From contig CAMOHL010000029.1 of the NCBI GenBank assembly GCA_946615295.1, positions 1-8,305 of the forward strand: a DNA stretch of 8,305 bases, read 5' to 3'. Below are positions 5,706 through 8,305 of this stretch, one piece after another. Both the position numbers and the translations under genes were made by a program. Within the stretch, counting starts at the first letter, position 1, and each line of letters starts with the position of its first letter. Under the pieces are notes generated by a model, which saw nothing but the letters and a program-made list of their open reading frames with translations, was not told where the DNA came from and ran no database searches. The DNA is from an uncultured Clostridia bacterium. Lineage in GTDB: Bacteria > Bacillota > Clostridia > Christensenellales > UBA1242.

Positions 5706-8305
5706 ATGAAATTTGCTCATTTGCATTTACACACAGAATATAGTTTGCTTGATGGTGCAATCAAGCTTAAGGATATCACAAAAACTTGTGAAAAATTTGG
5801 TATGCCAGCAGTTGCTATGACCGATCATGGCAATATGTATGGTGCATATAAATTTAATAGAGAGATTATCAAGTATAACGAAAAAGTTGAAAAGTATAAT
5901 AATGATCCCGAGAATACAACAAAAAAAGAAAAAATAAAGGGTATTATTGGTTGTGAATTTTATTGTTGTCCAGACCATACTCAAAAGTTGGGAAGGGGAG
6001 AAACCAGCCATTTGATTTTGCTTGCAAAAAATATGGAAGGTTATCGTAATTTGTGCCGACTAAACAGCATTGCATTTATAGATGGCTTTTATTACAAACC
6101 AAGAATTGACTATAAACTTTTGGAACAATATCACGAGGGGCTTATTTGTTTGTCTGCTTGTGTAAATGGTGATATTCCAAGATTGATTATTGCTAGAAGA
6201 TTTGATGAGGCTGATGCACTTGCGCTCAAACTCAAAGATATGTTTGGCGATGATTTTTATTTGGAAGTTCAAAATCATGGTTTGCCAGATGAACTGCTTG
6301 TTAGAACAAAACTTAGAGAAATGGGACAGAGGCTGGGCATAAAACTTGTTGCAACAAACGATTGTCATTATCTAACAAAAGATGATGCTGAAGTGCAAGA
6401 TATTTTGATGTGTATTGCAACAAAAAAGACCTTTGATGACCCTAATCGAATGAAATTTAATGCTCCTGAATATTATGTTAAGACAAGAGAAGAAATGCTT
6501 GAAGTTTTGGACGGCTTTGAAGATGCTCTTGACAACACAATTGAAATTGCCGACAAGTGCGAACAAATTGAACTAAAAAAAGACGACCTTATTCCAGGTT
6601 ATCAACCAGAAGATGGCAGCACACCAGAAGAATATTTGAGAAAGATAACAGAAGAAGGATTGAAAGAAAAATATCCTGAAATGACTCCTGAAATTAGAGA
6701 GAGAGTTGAATATGAAATGGGTCTTATCAATCGAATGAAGTTTACTGAATATTTTTTGATTGTATGGGACTTTATTCATTGGGCAGAAAATCACAATATT
6801 GAAGTTGGACCTGGTAGAGGTAGTGGTGCGGGAAGTATTATTGCTTATGCAATTGGCATCACAAAAGTTGAACCACTCAAATATGGTTTGCTTTTTGAAA
6901 GATTTATCAACCCAGAAAGAGTTTCTATGCCCGACTTTGATATTGACTTTCCATCTGACACTTGGATTGAAGTTAGAAATTATTGTAGAGAAAAATATGG
7001 CGAAGATAAGTTTTGTGGAATTGTAACATTTGGAACGCTTTCTGCAAAAGCTGCAGTAAAAGATGTTGCAAGAGTTTTGCGAATGCCATTTAGCGAAGTT
7101 AACAAATTGACAAAAGAAATTGACCCAAAACCAGTGTTCAATAAGGATAAATTGCAATTCATTTTTGGTATTGCAGACAAGGACCACAAAGAGGCCGACC
7201 CTGCATTCCAAGAAAAGTATGAAAATGACTTGAAACAAGTTAATCCAGAACTTAGACAGATGTATCTGGAAGACCCTAACATAAAGAGAATTGTTGATAT
7301 ATGTGTAAAACTCGAAAATATGCCAAGACAATGTGGTCAGCATGCGGCAGGTCATATCATTTGTAAAAAGACACTTATGGACAATATTCCGTTATGTGTG
7401 AATAATGGTAGTGATATTGCATTGACACAATTTGATAAGGTTGAAGTTGAAGAGCTAGGGTTCTTGAAAATGGACTATTTGAGAATCAATACTCTAAACG
7501 ATATTAGAGAAGCAAAAAATCTTGTATACAAAACTCATGGCATAAAACTTGATTTATACAAAATAAATTATGAAGACAAAAATGTATATGACCTAATATC
7601 AAATGGAGATACAGATGCGGTGTTCCAAATTGAAAGTGAAGGTCTAAAAAAGTTTATGAAGGAACTTAAACCTGATTGTTTGGAAGATATAATTGCCGGA
7701 ATTTCTCTATATCGTCCAGGTCCTATGGATTTTTGTCCAACTTATGTTGCAAACAAACACAATCCAGACAAAATAAAATATGATTTGCCATGTTTGGAGC
7801 CAATTTTAAAGTCAACTTATGGTGTTATTGTTTATCAAGAGCAAGTTATGCAAATTGTTCAGGCAATGGCTGGATATACTCTTGGTAGAGCCGATACTGT
7901 CAGAAAGTATATGGGAAAAAAGAAGATGGCAGAATTGATGAAGGAAAGAGAAGTGTTCTTGCATGGATTTCATGGCGAAGACCATGGCAGACAAGTTGAC
8001 ATTGACGGTGCCATCAAAAGAGGTGCAAGTGAAGAACTAGCAAACAGAATTTATGATTCGATGATCAAGTTTGGATCTTATGCCTTCAACAAATCACATG
8101 CTGCAGCTTATGCCTTTTTGACCTATCAAACTGCATATCTCAAAACATATTACAAAGTTGAGTTTTTGACAGCCGTTTTGAATAATAGATTGACAAGTCC
8201 TGATGACTTAAAAAAATATATTATGTATGCAAAGAGTATTGGTATTGAGGTTTTGTCGCCAGACATAAACAAATCAGAAGCATATTTTAGCATACAAAAT
8301 GGAGC
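5706..8305 (+). CDS. dnaE: DNA polymerase III alpha subunit, DnaE type (partial, C-terminus off window)
   Basis: The frame is open for 866 codons plus two bases to the window edge; the family is usually about 1,050-1,200 residues, so the C-terminal tail and probably the OB-fold region are missing. DnaE synthesises DNA at the replication fork. The N-terminal PHP domain (about 1-225) keeps a full set of metal ligands: His7, His9, Asp16, His41, Glu84, His102, Cys152, Asp219 and His221. The palm has GPGRGSGAGS (368-377), PDFDIDF with catalytic Asp410 and Asp412, and the third catalytic Asp590 in KMDYLRIN. SLYRPGPMDF (667-676) and SYAFNKSHAAAYAF (791-804) are also typical. HGFHGEDHGR (753-762) before the latter is a linker of the clostridial kind. 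Unusual points are an insertion near 56-79 and RQCGQHAAG (541-549) where most relatives have RHASTHAAG. The ATG has AAAGGAG five bases upstream. Whether this is the main replicase or works beside PolC cannot be seen here. Confidence 0.96.
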   Translation, partial: MKFAHLHLHTEYSLLDGAIKLKDITKTCEKFGMPAVAMTDHGNMYGAYKFNREIIKYNEKVEKYNNDPENTTKKEKIKGIIGCEFYCCPDHTQKLGRGETSHLILLAKNMEGYRNLCRLNSIAFIDGFYYKPRIDYKLLEQYHEGLICLSACVNGDIPRLIIARRFDEADALALKLKDMFGDDFYLEVQNHGLPDELLVRTKLREMGQRLGIKLVATNDCHYLTKDDAEVQDILMCIATKKTFDDPNRMKFNAPEYYVKTREEMLEVLDGFEDALDNTIEIADKCEQIELKKDDLIPGYQPEDGSTPEEYLRKITEEGLKEKYPEMTPEIRERVEYEMGLINRMKFTEYFLIVWDFIHWAENHNIEVGPGRGSGAGSIIAYAIGITKVEPLKYGLLFERFINPERVSMPDFDIDFPSDTWIEVRNYCREKYGEDKFCGIVTFGTLSAKAAVKDVARVLRMPFSEVNKLTKEIDPKPVFNKDKLQFIFGIADKDHKEADPAFQEKYENDLKQVNPELRQMYLEDPNIKRIVDICVKLENMPRQCGQHAAGHIICKKTLMDNIPLCVNNGSDIALTQFDKVEVEELGFLKMDYLRINTLNDIREAKNLVYKTHGIKLDLYKINYEDKNVYDLISNGDTDAVFQIESEGLKKFMKELKPDCLEDIIAGISLYRPGPMDFCPTYVANKHNPDKIKYDLPCLEPILKSTYGVIVYQEQVMQIVQAMAGYTLGRADTVRKYMGKKKMAELMKEREVFLHGFHGEDHGRQVDIDGAIKRGASEELANRIYDSMIKFGSYAFNKSHAAAYAFLTYQTAYLKTYYKVEFLTAVLNNRLTSPDDLKKYIMYAKSIGIEVLSPDINKSEAYFSIQNG

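Noticed and set aside
6573..7355. Open frame of 260 codons on the minus strand inside dnaE
   Set aside because: It is antisense to conserved polymerase motifs, and the Phe/Asn/Ser-rich product matches no family I recognise. Codon composition follows the sense gene.
1..8305. Stop-codon reassignment, mobile elements, tRNA, CRISPR or defence genes
   Set aside because: All complete genes end in TAA and no in-frame TGA or TAG was met, so there is no sign of recoding. No terminal inverted repeats, transposase motifs, cloverleaf sequences or regularly spaced repeats were seen.

Overview
The window comes from an AT-rich bacterial chromosome and holds six protein genes, all in the standard genetic code (every complete gene ends in TAA, Trp is TGG). 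The tig-clpP-clpX order, strong AGGAG-type ribosome sites, sigma-A-type promoters and a clostridial-style DnaE suggest a low-GC member of the Bacillota (Firmicutes), probably an uncultured Clostridia-like lineage. That placement is inference from gene order and motif flavour, not from a marker-gene tree.

Layout, left to right. Bases 1-1269 (minus strand) encode the first 423 residues of a membrane-embedded family 2 glycosyltransferase that runs off the left edge. A 212-bp divergent spacer follows, carrying a strong promoter for tig. Next on the plus strand are tig (1482-2759, trigger factor), a terminator, then clpP (2891-3475) and clpX (3478-4710). The last two are 2 bp apart and clearly co-transcribed, and a terminator touches the clpX stop codon. 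A HAD-family phosphatase (4797-5633) has its own exact-consensus promoter and a terminator. Finally dnaE (from 5706) covers 866 codons of the replicative polymerase alpha subunit and runs off the right edge. There are no RNA genes, insertion sequences, CRISPR arrays or prophage genes that I can support, and no gene-free stretch longer than about 300 bases.

Functionally, trigger factor (co-translational folding) and ClpXP (ATP-driven unfolding and proteolysis) form the usual protein-quality-control cluster. The HAD phosphatase and dnaE are separate transcription units. The glycosyltransferase is a divergent neighbour with no obvious functional link.

This is mostly a housekeeping region, and I do not see a new multi-gene system. 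The points most worth a second look are: (i) ClpP has a one-residue insertion and loses the usual Gly-Gly just after the active-site His, while its partner ClpX is altered in the pore-2 and RKH loops that touch substrate; (ii) DnaE keeps a complete nine-ligand PHP metal site, consistent with built-in proofreading; (iii) three genes have promoters so close to the start codon that the Shine-Dalgarno sequence would sit at or near the mRNA 5' end.
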